Below are positions 25,401 through 32,577 of a stretch of DNA of 45,286 nucleotides, one piece after another (position 1 is the stretch's first letter; each line of letters opens with the position of its first letter). The DNA comes from Chitinophagales bacterium (lineage in GTDB: Bacteria > Bacteroidota > Bacteroidia > Chitinophagales > Chitinophagaceae). The translations under genes and the position numbers were made by a program. The stretch covers positions 1 through 45,286 of the forward strand of contig JAJPKJ010000061.1 of NCBI GenBank assembly GCA_021323755.1. The letters are read 5' to 3'. The notes beneath the pieces were generated by a model. The model did not search any database. It was not told the DNA's origin and worked only from the letters and a program-made list of their open reading frames with translations.

Positions 25401-27911
25401 AGTATTATCCCAATTCTCCTCAAGTTGCGTGAAAATATTTGTGATTCTTTGTCTTGAAGGATCGATTCCTCTTTTTATCTGTAAATCAAGTACCGCAGTC
25501 TTAACTTGTTGATAATTTAAAGATGATGGCGCTGGGTCCATTTTAGAACCATTGCAAGTGCGACAAGTTATTTCCCGCTTTTCTGATTTCCTTCCAATTT
25601 TTGGTGGAGAGTCTTGCTCAATTTTTTCTACTCCCGACCCATGACATACTTTACACGCATACAAAACGAAATATAGACATTGTCGAAATAGTTCATTATG
25701 ATGGTTCTGTTTCAAATCACTGGCAAGTTTAGAGGCTTCCCTTCTCGAATCGCTAAAAACCATCGACTTTCTGCCGTAATTGGGTTCAATTGTGGTTTGA
25801 GGAGGTTGGAATCTGTAGTTTTCTTCAACAATTGTAGCGAAAGACTGAATACCCTTCGTTCGTAATGGTTCGATAACCTCCCTACCTTCGACGCCGGGTT
25901 GACGCCATCTCTGACATCGCGGACATTGCCCTGGAAATGGACTTATCATGATCCCATTGTCCACCGTGGGATTTACCTCAAAAACATCTCTTGCATTGTC
26001 AGCATTATCAACACAAGGCAAGGTCGTTCTCGTTGACCTGTGAGTTACTAAAAAGTTATCATCTGGTTTTTCTACGCCAAACACACGGAACTGCCGAATA
26101 TCTTCGCGTTCACCAGTGAGTGAATCGCTCCAGGGCCACAAACTGTTGACATGCGAGTCTGGAATTCCACCCAGGAACATTAACCCGCAATGCCGGCACG
26201 TAAAAATTTCAAGTACTCTTGAGCCGCAGTCACACCAAGGCCTGGGTTCAGAATAAATTTTACCAATTTGTCTGGGAACATTTTGATTTGCGCATTCACA
26301 TTTTGGATCCATGCAAGCCCAAAGACCCGGCAATCCCCGGAAAAAAGCATGAAGTCTTAACGATAGCAGGGGCGGGGTGCTTTTATTTTGATCGGCTCTT
26401 GCAAAACTTCCTGCTGCTAAAAGACCTGCCGTGGATAGTTGGCGCGAACCGGTTGTCGTTTCCTGAAACCAGCAACGCTTTTCTATTTCATCTAGCGGAG
26501 TTGCGTTCCTCGCAATATTATTTCGAAGCCATTCAACAAACGGGTTTTCCCTAATTAAATCATAAAGAGCGACTTCCTCGCCATTGGTAAAATCCGGATC
26601 GTGCGCATTAAGATCTCGGGCAAGATTCTCTATCGCCGGCCGGGGATTATTTAATTCAAAATTTTTTTGAAAATTTTCGAACGCAGTTTGAGATAGTTTA
26701 TCAGATTCTCGTCTATCAATTCCATCGGTAACAGTTGATGCTCGTATAAGCGAAAAAGAATTCTCTGTTACCCCAAAAAGAGTGCTTGTGAAAGATATTA
26801 ATTTCTCATCACTTCCTTGTGGAACTGAAGCCGTTGTCGCGATCGCTTGAAACTTTTTGCTTTTGACGATTCCTAGTCGTTCTTTAAGTCTGCGAATCAG
26901 GTGAGCAACTTCTGTGCCCTTCGCACCCGAATAGGTATGTGCTTCATCTAATACCAAAGTAAAATGAGCATGGGGATCAGATTGTAGCCATTCTCTTGTT
27001 TGGTCAAAAATGATGCCCTCGATTGGGCGCATCAGCATATATTCCAACATTGAGTAGTTGGTCACTAGAATGTCGGGCGGAGCGCTTTGCATATCCCAGC
27101 GAGTTAGCATTTCTGAGGCCAATGGTCTTGGCCAACCGCCTAATTCTCGGTGCCTTTCCGGTAAATCGTTCCAATCGCGCTGTATCTCTGAAAGATAATC
27201 GGCAATGGTTCTCCTTTTATGATCGTTTTCCCAACTTCCTGCTACGGGCGTGAGACTGGTATACATCCCAAAATGAATTAGGTTGCCATTAAGATTCGCT
27301 CTTTGCCAAGAAGGAGAATTTCCCAGAGAAAGAATTCGTCGGAGTCTGGTCAATTGATCGTTCACCAATGCATTCATTGGATATAAAATAATACTCCGAA
27401 GGGCAGCGGGTCGATTTTCATTTCTTCTGGAGTGTAGCCATTGTTCGGTCTTTGGATTATAACTGCTTTGAAGATTGTCATTGTCGGGTGCCTGCCATTG
27501 CTTGGACTCGGTTATAATTTTTGCAAGGATCGGTAGTAAGAAAGCCTCGGTTTTTCCCGATCCCGTTCCTGTGGCTACCAAGAGGTTCGGCTTTTTGCCG
27601 AACGTCGACAACAAAGCTTCTTCCTGGTGTTTATATAATTTATGACGGTCCACCGGAACACCATATCTGACTAAATCTGAAATACCGGATGGGATAAACT
27701 GATGCTCTTTTTCTAATTCCAATAGAAAATTGCTGACTGTAAAATTAGGAGTTGCCTCGATAAAGGGAATCTGAACAATTTTGTCGGCCAACCGTAACAT
27801 CTCGGCCCTTTCATTATAAATAGTAGTATCTGCAATCTTGTATTGGGTTTCGAGGTACTGAATCAGCGATTCTTTGATATGGTAGAACGATTCATGCGGC
27901 GTTTGCTTCAT
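22452..27911 (-). CDS. Giant SF2 DEAD/DEAH-box helicase with DUF1998/MZB-type C-terminus (DruE-like), ~1819 aa
   Basis: From the ATG at 27911 the protein begins MKQTPHESFYHI; an upstream ATG at 27965 would add 18 residues but overlaps a promoter-like TATATTTAG, so the shorter form is preferred. Helicase motifs (numbered from the upstream ATG, subtract 18): Q-motif YKHQEEAL at 111, Walker A ATGTGSGKT at 131-139, DEAH at 340-343, motif III ATTAS, and motif VI QQRAGRAGRRG in the second RecA domain. Several CxxC zinc knuckles follow (for example CRQCQN...CPIC). The C-terminus has GEIFLYDDVPGGAGYA and CLNPDCTGACYQCLLDYKNQ, the DUF1998/MZB signature. Druantia DruE and DISARM DrmA share this organisation; size favours DruE. 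It is divergent from the GHKL/DUF4338 genes. Confidence 0.85.
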   Translation of the reverse strand: MKQTPHESFYHIKESLIQYLETQYKIADTTIYNERAEMLRLADKIVQIPFIEATPNFTVSNFLLELEKEHQFIPSGISDLVRYGVPVDRHKLYKHQEEALLSTFGKKPNLLVATGTGSGKTEAFLLPILAKIITESKQWQAPDNDNLQSSYNPKTEQWLHSRRNENRPAALRSIILYPMNALVNDQLTRLRRILSLGNSPSWQRANLNGNLIHFGMYTSLTPVAGSWENDHKRRTIADYLSEIQRDWNDLPERHRELGGWPRPLASEMLTRWDMQSAPPDILVTNYSMLEYMLMRPIEGIIFDQTREWLQSDPHAHFTLVLDEAHTYSGAKGTEVAHLIRRLKERLGIVKSKKFQAIATTASVPQGSDEKLISFTSTLFGVTENSFSLIRASTVTDGIDRRESDKLSQTAFENFQKNFELNNPRPAIENLARDLNAHDPDFTNGEEVALYDLIRENPFVEWLRNNIARNATPLDEIEKRCWFQETTTGSRQLSTAGLLAAGSFARADQNKSTPPLLSLRLHAFFRGLPGLWACMDPKCECANQNVPRQIGKIYSEPRPWCDCGSRVLEIFTCRHCGLMFLGGIPDSHVNSLWPWSDSLTGEREDIRQFRVFGVEKPDDNFLVTHRSTRTTLPCVDNADNARDVFEVNPTVDNGIMISPFPGQCPRCQRWRQPGVEGREVIEPLRTKGIQSFATIVEENYRFQPPQTTIEPNYGRKSMVFSDSRREASKLASDLKQNHHNELFRQCLYFVLYACKVCHGSGVEKIEQDSPPKIGRKSEKREITCRTCNGSKMDPAPSSLNYQQVKTAVLDLQIKRGIDPSRQRITNIFTQLEENWDNTYTRAELFFNADLFREVTDEVFSLEPLGLAKWEVPILYQGQVVADIGNFPGLNTEQSYQLLQASIRLLAFERIVTAAEPASPWEWGKDSEGELILPSERRNTTQRIYKVFQSDHGRIIPFNVSQNRRLGRYINAISFRLLESGTLPDENGRAQWVQEMDNTLWSTLTNNLNILTPAGAKVSMGTRPLVPFGIRLSRFALSPLPQDQIHQCNACKYIMSVPLFNVCMRCGQRTSPIAFEQIRTYFKTGALYANPTNDQPDPYPFKASEHTAQVESKEARNEERWFQDIFHGNQNPYDHRVDALSVTTTMEMGIDIGSLLFVGLRNVPPAVANYQQRAGRAGRRGSALASVYTFCQPRGHDQYYFKKPKAIVSDPPRVPSLHFANEVIARRHFRALILQSFFEEVDLGEQQLFKIWGTIKYYLDNNLNRRLESFIHSNRKELNGRIQFIVSTTLYNQVAGWIQELPREIHNYCQSKDNNDELFVSLLNSGMLPKYAFPVDVVSLSIPNENIDHPADDFTETMQRDLKIAISEYAPGAEITKQTAQRTYKYTSVGIHDPFDADPNYVSQGAIVECRQCQNIIVMDGVNPAVPTMCPICQSAELSVMQFIRPRGFTVDGALPNAGRVAYNSLDGLERGPEASAVKLMMGENTLVAAGKRTFFDDRLDALINIGDLVIVNKGRDRGNPGFYICRDCGRELDPSNPNRHTRPADVPPTVGFRHGPRKGSYCPNQPPYSNDKLVLSHKFHSEILLLGVKLPPELDAPFRETSGFAIWYSFGTLVAIAAARVLQIDPSEIKVGVRPLNRGNHKIHGEIFLYDDVPGGAGYARSILANLNEILQLAHRIASECLNPDCTGACYQCLLDYKNQSFHHILSRDLALGLLNYVLEGTIPQITEEEIKMSINGLSDYTKADFEQLGPQNIGGIHANITLRDTDGNNFALVIVHPLRARLSDAEIKRIHNQSGFTMKIFTSFDLIKRPFWVLNQLTI

Positions 27912-28124
27912 CGCAAAGTAGTGTTGGTTGATGACTAAATCTAAATATATATAAAACGCAAACAAAATGCATAAATATTCCTCATTTAGTAAGATTTTTA
28001 CCTTATGTCAAAATAGTTTTATCGGTAGACTGCTTTTGTAAACCGGTTTATAAAAAAATGTTGGCTCGTGAATATTATTTCTGTCATTTTTCCGTAACTA
28101 AAAAAATGCTCACTATTTTAAAAC

Positions 28125-28132
28125 TAACTTTG
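28125..28132 (+). promoter_or_regulatory. Bacteroidota-type -7 box (TAACTTTG) for the 93-aa/GHKL operon
   Basis: TAACTTTG matches TAnnTTTG exactly, 25 nt before the ATG at 28158 and within the 246-bp gap separating it from the divergent helicase. No good -33 TTTG is seen at 19-21 nt upstream, so the promoter may need an activator. Confidence 0.45.
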
Positions 28133-28157
28133 CGAGCTTAGAATAATTGTTTCTAAT

Positions 28158-28439
28158 ATGGATAAACAATTCAAAATACAAATGATTAAAAATGCAAATC
28201 CCGAAATATACTCTTTGTATGAAACAGGAAAGTTGAGTTTGCAGGATGCATACAATGAAACCAAGAGAATTCAATTGGGGCTTTCCGAATTTCGGGGATC
28301 TAACTCAAAAAAGAAACATTTTGCCGTGGATTTTAAACGCATTATGGCTCTTCACAACCCATCATCGGAAGAATTGATTGAAGAAATCAAAAAAGCATTT
28401 CCATTGACATGGAAGGAATTTATTAAGGTGAAAGAATAA
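28158..28439 (+). CDS. Small protein of unknown function at the head of the defence-like operon, 93 aa
   Basis: The protein is basic and helical: MDKQFKIQMIKNANPEIYSL, then YETGKLSLQDAYNETKRIQL, a KKKHFAVDF basic patch and an amphipathic C-terminal helix (SEELIEEIKKAFPLTWKEFI). The G-K-L-S-L-x-x-A-Y pattern resembles the helical linker after the HTH of ParB-like proteins, which hints at nucleic-acid or partner binding, but the similarity is weak. It is preceded by a good -7 box and followed by a 149-nt gap before the GHKL gene. It may be a regulator or a small subunit of the system. I do not assign a family. Confidence 0.55.
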   Translation: MDKQFKIQMIKNANPEIYSLYETGKLSLQDAYNETKRIQLGLSEFRGSNSKKKHFAVDFKRIMALHNPSSEELIEEIKKAFPLTWKEFIKVKE

Positions 28440-28588
28440 TTCGGAATTGACATTCAGTTGCCATCATAGATCTTAAATTCCGTCCGACGGAAATTCAGCA
28501 TAGTAATATAGGTATCTAAGTAGATTTTTTCGCTACAAATTGATAAACTGCTTAATTATAAGATTTAATATTTGACAATTTTTGATTT

Positions 28589-30088
28589 ATGTTAATGAGC
28601 GAAAATAGTTTAATTGATTTTAAGAATTTTGTGGTTGTAACGAGAGATTCGGGATATAAAACAACTGCTTCTGCGTTAGCGGAATTAATTGATAACGCGA
28701 TCGAAGCGAATGCATCAATCGTCGATATCGAAATAAAAAAAAATGTTGAGAATTCCGTCAGAGACTATGAGGTAATTATTGTTGATAACGGCCTTGGGAT
28801 GACGAAAGACGAACTTGATTTATCACTACAATTTGGAGGAACCACTAGGTTTAATTCGCGAAACAATTTTGGACGTTACGGAATGGGCCTTCCAAACAGT
28901 TCTTTGAGTCAATGCAGAAGGGTGGAAGTTATCTCATGGAAAAATAAGTCCGAAATTTTTAAAAACTATCTTGATATCGACGAAATCATTGAAAATAATC
29001 AAAGCTATGCAAATACATCGCAGGGAATCAGTTCCATTGATTATTCTGTGACTACTAAATCCGGAACAATTGTGACTTGGAAAAAATGTGATCGATTGTC
29101 ATTTAAATATTCTAAAAACCTTTTAAAGCACATTAAATTCGAACTGGCGAGGATTTTCAGATATGCATTGTGGCGCGGCGTGCAAATTAGAATCGAAAAT
29201 CAATCAATAATTGCATTTGATCCAATGTTTTTGCGAAAAGGGCTGAATTTAGTGGGTGCGAAGCCTTTCGGACAGGAAATTAATTACGAAGTGAGGATAC
29301 CCGGCAATGAACAAAAAACTTCAACTGTAAAAGTTCGATTTGTTGAATTGCCAATAAAAAATTGGGCAATGCTGTCTAATGATGAAAAAAGAAGAAACCA
29401 AATTACAAAAAGTGCAGGCGTCAGTGTGCTGCGCTCTGAAAGGGAAATAGACTATGGTTGGTTTTTTTTCGGAGATAAGCGAAAAGAAAACTATGACGAT
29501 TGGTGGCGCTGTGAAATACTTTTTACGCCGGAGTTGGATGAATTATTTGGAGTAACTCATACCAAGCAAGAAATAAAGCAAACAGAATTTTTGAATAAGA
29601 TAATTGTGTCGGACTTAGAACAAATTGCGAGGGAATTAAACAAAAGAGTTAGACTTAAATTTATTGAGCTGAAAAAAAATCATCCATCGAGCTATGCAAA
29701 AACCCAACTGGAGCGAACAGATATTTATCAACCTGAATTAAAATACCTGCGAAAAAGCCCTAAGAATAATATCGTGATTAGCGATATAAAAGGATTCAAG
29801 TACGAGATTTTGTCCCAAGCATTAACGGATAATATTTTTTTTGATATTGAAAGAATAGACGATAACATGGTTCTTATCATAAACACGAACCATTTATTCC
29901 ATGAAAGAATTTTCCGTGCCTTGCACGACAAGAAAATTAAAAGTGTTGCAGAGTTTATCAAAGTGATGGAATTAGTGATGTTTGCCGCGGCCCGATCTGA
30001 ACTTTCGTTTAATTCCAGCAAGGAAGTCGAGGTAATTTCGAATTTTAAAAGGGAATGGAGTGCACAATTGAAAACTTTTATCAGTTAA
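28589..30088 (+). CDS. MORC/MutL-like GHKL ATPase, 499 aa
   Basis: The Bergerat ATP-binding fold is clear: N-box ALAELIDNAIEA (residues 29-40; Glu32 catalytic, Asn36 metal), G1 IVDNGLGM (64-71) and G2 FGRYGMGLPNSS (94-105). A transducer-like second domain follows at about 215-345, with SAGVSVLRSEREIDYGWFFFGD and DWWRCEILFTPELDELFGVTH. That 'G-V-S-V-x-R-x-x-R-E-x-D' pattern is typical of prokaryotic MORC-type GHKL proteins, which have been described beside helicases and restriction genes. The C-terminal ~150 residues are unassigned and may mediate dimerisation or DNA contact. Such proteins work as ATP-gated clamps on DNA. It is co-translated with the DUF4338 gene (TAATG). Histidine-kinase identity is excluded: no H-box or sensory domain. 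Confidence 0.82.
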   Translation: MLMSENSLIDFKNFVVVTRDSGYKTTASALAELIDNAIEANASIVDIEIKKNVENSVRDYEVIIVDNGLGMTKDELDLSLQFGGTTRFNSRNNFGRYGMGLPNSSLSQCRRVEVISWKNKSEIFKNYLDIDEIIENNQSYANTSQGISSIDYSVTTKSGTIVTWKKCDRLSFKYSKNLLKHIKFELARIFRYALWRGVQIRIENQSIIAFDPMFLRKGLNLVGAKPFGQEINYEVRIPGNEQKTSTVKVRFVELPIKNWAMLSNDEKRRNQITKSAGVSVLRSEREIDYGWFFFGDKRKENYDDWWRCEILFTPELDELFGVTHTKQEIKQTEFLNKIIVSDLEQIARELNKRVRLKFIELKKNHPSSYAKTQLERTDIYQPELKYLRKSPKNNIVISDIKGFKYEILSQALTDNIFFDIERIDDNMVLIINTNHLFHERIFRALHDKKIKSVAEFIKVMELVMFAAARSELSFNSSKEVEVISNFKREWSAQLKTFIS

Positions 30089-32106
30089 TGAAAAGCGAAA
30101 TAATAGGATTCGATCCAAGGCTCAATAAAAAACATAAACTGGAATTTCTTAAATTCTGCAAAAAGCTGAGCGTTCGACTTAAAAAGAAAGGGTCTCAAGA
30201 AAGATTCAATATTCTTTCCGAAGAGAAAGAACTAGTAAATAAGAAATACAGTGGGAAACATTTTCATGCCAATACGGATTTGGCATTTGTTGAAAACCTT
30301 TTAATTGATTTAATGCTTCAGGATTGGGACGTCAAAATAAATAAAAATAAAGTACAAATCGAACTTCAAGCGATTGGCGAAAAAAGCACCGACATTAACG
30401 AAGTAAAATCTAAAACGAGACGTAGGCATTTGTTTGCCCGAGATGTTCAACTTAACAGCGCTTCCGTCAGGGATTTCATACGAAGCATGGAGAAAAAAAG
30501 ACTAACAAAGGATGGCTGGCATTCTATTTTTTCGGTAATGCGAGATGGTGGCAATCTTTCAAAACATTTGCAAGATATCATTTCAATCACGGATGATGAT
30601 AGAAAAATCGAGTTACTGAAACTCGCCGTCAAACCATACATTCAGGTTGTTGAACCCGGAAAAATCTGTTCAGAAACCGGGTTAATGCTTTCCGATATTT
30701 GGAGATATTTTCGACACACTTGGGTAAATGAATACAAATCTCTTCCCGGGCGCTCAATTTCAATTTTAGTTAGAGATGCGGCGGTGGCAGGGCATCCGGT
30801 CATCGGGATCGCTGCGCTTGGAAGTTCTGTTGCACAACAAACCTGTAGAGATAGGTGGATTGGATGGGAGGGAAATACTTTCTTGGAAAAAATTAAACAT
30901 GAATCTAATCTTAAGTATGCAAAATGGATTGACTCTTCCTTGCATCAAATGCTAGACGAGATTTATTTAAAAGATTTTTTAAAAGAAAAAATAATTAATC
31001 GTTCCGATATTAAAAATCCGACGAAAGAAAGAATCGTTGATCTAAAAAAGCTGTCCGGTTACTATAAGGTAAAGCATATCAACAACCCCCACTCGGCAAA
31101 ATTTTCTGCGGAAAATAGCAACTTGAGTTGGTCACAACGTGCCGAAACATTTTTGTTTAAAAGCAAAAGAACGGCATTACTTGCAGAATTATTGGAGATC
31201 AAAATGATTCTTAAGAATTATGAATTTGTAAAATCAAAAAAGAAGTTTGAATCTGCGCTGGCTCAAAAAATATTTTGTGATGCGATTCAAAAACTTGTTC
31301 GAAAAGTAAAGGCAATTCATGTTGGCATAAATATGATGGATATAATCGTTTGCGGTTCGATAGCTCCCTACAATCATTTGCTTGGTGGCAAACTGGTATG
31401 CTTGTTACTTACCAGTCCAGAAATCACAAAATATTATGGTGAAAAATACAAAGATGCAATTAGTTTAATTGCATCATCTATGAGCGGTAAACCTATAAAA
31501 CGAAAACCTCAACTAGTCCTCTTAGGAACAACGAGTTTGTACGGAATTGGAAGCAGTCAATATAATCGTATTAAACTTCCTGTTGATGAAATTGAAGGCG
31601 ATAATAAATTCAATATTGAATATAAAGAATTGGGTTTTAGCGAGGGGTTTGGGTCGTTCCATTTCAGCAACGATACAACTTCCTTAGCCGATGCAGTAAT
31701 TGGACGTGAAAATGGCCGTGTAAGGGTAAACAGCATATTTGGCGAGGGTTCAAACCCATTAATCAGAAAATTGCGGGATGCTTTTGATTTTTTTGGATTG
31801 GACAGCGATCCAATTTTAAAGCATCGAAATAGAAGAATTGTTTACGGTGTTGCTCTTGCAGAAAATTTTGGAGAATTGTTATTGGGATTGAGCAATACAC
31901 CTAAATATTTTATCCATCAGGCAAGACCACAAATTAAGACCCAAATGATCGCTAACTACTGGATAAAACGTTGGCTGTTGAAGCGAATCAATAATTCAGA
32001 GGTGTTGATAAAAGTAGCCTCTCATTCACTTTCCTATCCCATATCGCATGGAGCAAGAGTTCCTCTTAATCAAGTAATTAGTAGTCAACCATCGTTTGAT
32101 TTCTAA
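30088..32106 (+). CDS. DUF4338 (DruA-like) protein, 672 aa
   Basis: I prefer the ATG at 30088, which forms a TAATG junction with the GHKL stop; an ATG at 30055 would add 11 residues and overlap by 34 nt. The N-terminal ~220 residues are helical and basic. Then comes PGRSISILVRDAAVAGHPVI, followed by GIAALGSSVAQQTCRDRWIGW (about residues 240-260). The 'R-D-x-W-I-G-W' element after a 'hydrophobic-G-x-x-x-L-G-S' strand is the hallmark of DUF4338, the domain of Druantia protein DruA. Later blocks typical of long DUF4338 proteins are ICGSIAPYNHLLGGKLVCLL-like (near 445), LVLLGTTSLYGIGSSQYNRI (near 495-515) and SFHFSNDT. Molecular activity is unknown. Together with the divergent DruE-like helicase, this strongly suggests a Druantia-related system. 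Confidence 0.75.
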   Translation: MKSEIIGFDPRLNKKHKLEFLKFCKKLSVRLKKKGSQERFNILSEEKELVNKKYSGKHFHANTDLAFVENLLIDLMLQDWDVKINKNKVQIELQAIGEKSTDINEVKSKTRRRHLFARDVQLNSASVRDFIRSMEKKRLTKDGWHSIFSVMRDGGNLSKHLQDIISITDDDRKIELLKLAVKPYIQVVEPGKICSETGLMLSDIWRYFRHTWVNEYKSLPGRSISILVRDAAVAGHPVIGIAALGSSVAQQTCRDRWIGWEGNTFLEKIKHESNLKYAKWIDSSLHQMLDEIYLKDFLKEKIINRSDIKNPTKERIVDLKKLSGYYKVKHINNPHSAKFSAENSNLSWSQRAETFLFKSKRTALLAELLEIKMILKNYEFVKSKKKFESALAQKIFCDAIQKLVRKVKAIHVGINMMDIIVCGSIAPYNHLLGGKLVCLLLTSPEITKYYGEKYKDAISLIASSMSGKPIKRKPQLVLLGTTSLYGIGSSQYNRIKLPVDEIEGDNKFNIEYKELGFSEGFGSFHFSNDTTSLADAVIGRENGRVRVNSIFGEGSNPLIRKLRDAFDFFGLDSDPILKHRNRRIVYGVALAENFGELLLGLSNTPKYFIHQARPQIKTQMIANYWIKRWLLKRINNSEVLIKVASHSLSYPISHGARVPLNQVISSQPSFDF

Positions 32107-32135
32107 ATCATTTTGCCATAAAAACTTATAAACAA

Positions 32136-32168
32136 TTTGTTTTATCGCTAACTTTATTAGTAAATTTG
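32136..32168 (+). promoter_or_regulatory. Consensus Bacteroidota promoter for the YunG-like gene
   Basis: A -33 TTTG (32136-32139) and a -7 TAAATTTG (32161-32168) are separated by 21 nt and lie just before the ATG at 32176. It is the best match to the TTTG / TAnnTTTG consensus in the island, so the downstream gene probably has its own constitutive transcript even though it follows the DUF4338 gene closely. Confidence 0.6.
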
Positions 32169-32175
32169 TGGCAGT

Positions 32176-32577
32176 ATGAATTCTAATTTATCCTTTTCGA
32201 CAATTCAAAATCTGATAAAAAAAGCATGGGATGCTAAAACCTGCTTTCCTGTTCAAACAAAGGAATGGAACGAATCTTTGCCAGAATTAGGCCAATGTGC
32301 AGTTACGGCACTTTTAGTCCAGGATTATTTGGGGGGCGATATCGCATTTAATAAAACTTACAATCATTTTTGGAATATCTTATCTGACGGAGAAGAAATT
32401 GATCTCACAAAAAATCAATTTAAAAGTATCCCAAGACTTAATATCGATTCTACAGTCACAAGACAAGCGCTTCTTAATTCTGAATCAGCTGACAGACAAC
32501 GTACTAAAGCTAGGTACGAACTTTTAAAGAAAAGAGTTAAACGACTGGAGTCGACGTTACCTGTTTCGCTGCATTAA
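32176..32577 (+). CDS. YunG-like small protein with conserved Cys/His, 133 aa
   Basis: The core is LGQCAVTALLVQDYLGGDIA (about residues 37-56), then YNHFWNIL (62-69), then EIDLTKNQF (about 74-82). The Cys in GQCAVTA, the His in NHFWN and the Asp in DLT line up as a Cys-His-Asp set like that of transglutaminase/papain-fold proteins. The pattern is that of the YunG family, whose biochemical role is unknown. It has its own consensus promoter and lies 69 nt after the DUF4338 gene. Its stop overlaps that of the convergent gene at 32574. It could be a peptidase-like effector or accessory of the island, or an unrelated passenger. Confidence 0.6.
   Translation: MNSNLSFSTIQNLIKKAWDAKTCFPVQTKEWNESLPELGQCAVTALLVQDYLGGDIAFNKTYNHFWNILSDGEEIDLTKNQFKSIPRLNIDSTVTRQALLNSESADRQRTKARYELLKKRVKRLESTLPVSLH

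Noticed and set aside
22452-27911. DISARM DrmA identity for the helicase
   Set aside because: No DrmB, DrmC (PLD) or methylase lies nearby, and the protein is larger than DrmA; DUF4338 beside it favours a DruE-like assignment.
28589-30088. Sensor histidine kinase annotation for the GHKL protein
   Set aside because: No H-box, no sensory or TM domain; N-box and transducer domain fit MORC/MutL-like ATPases.
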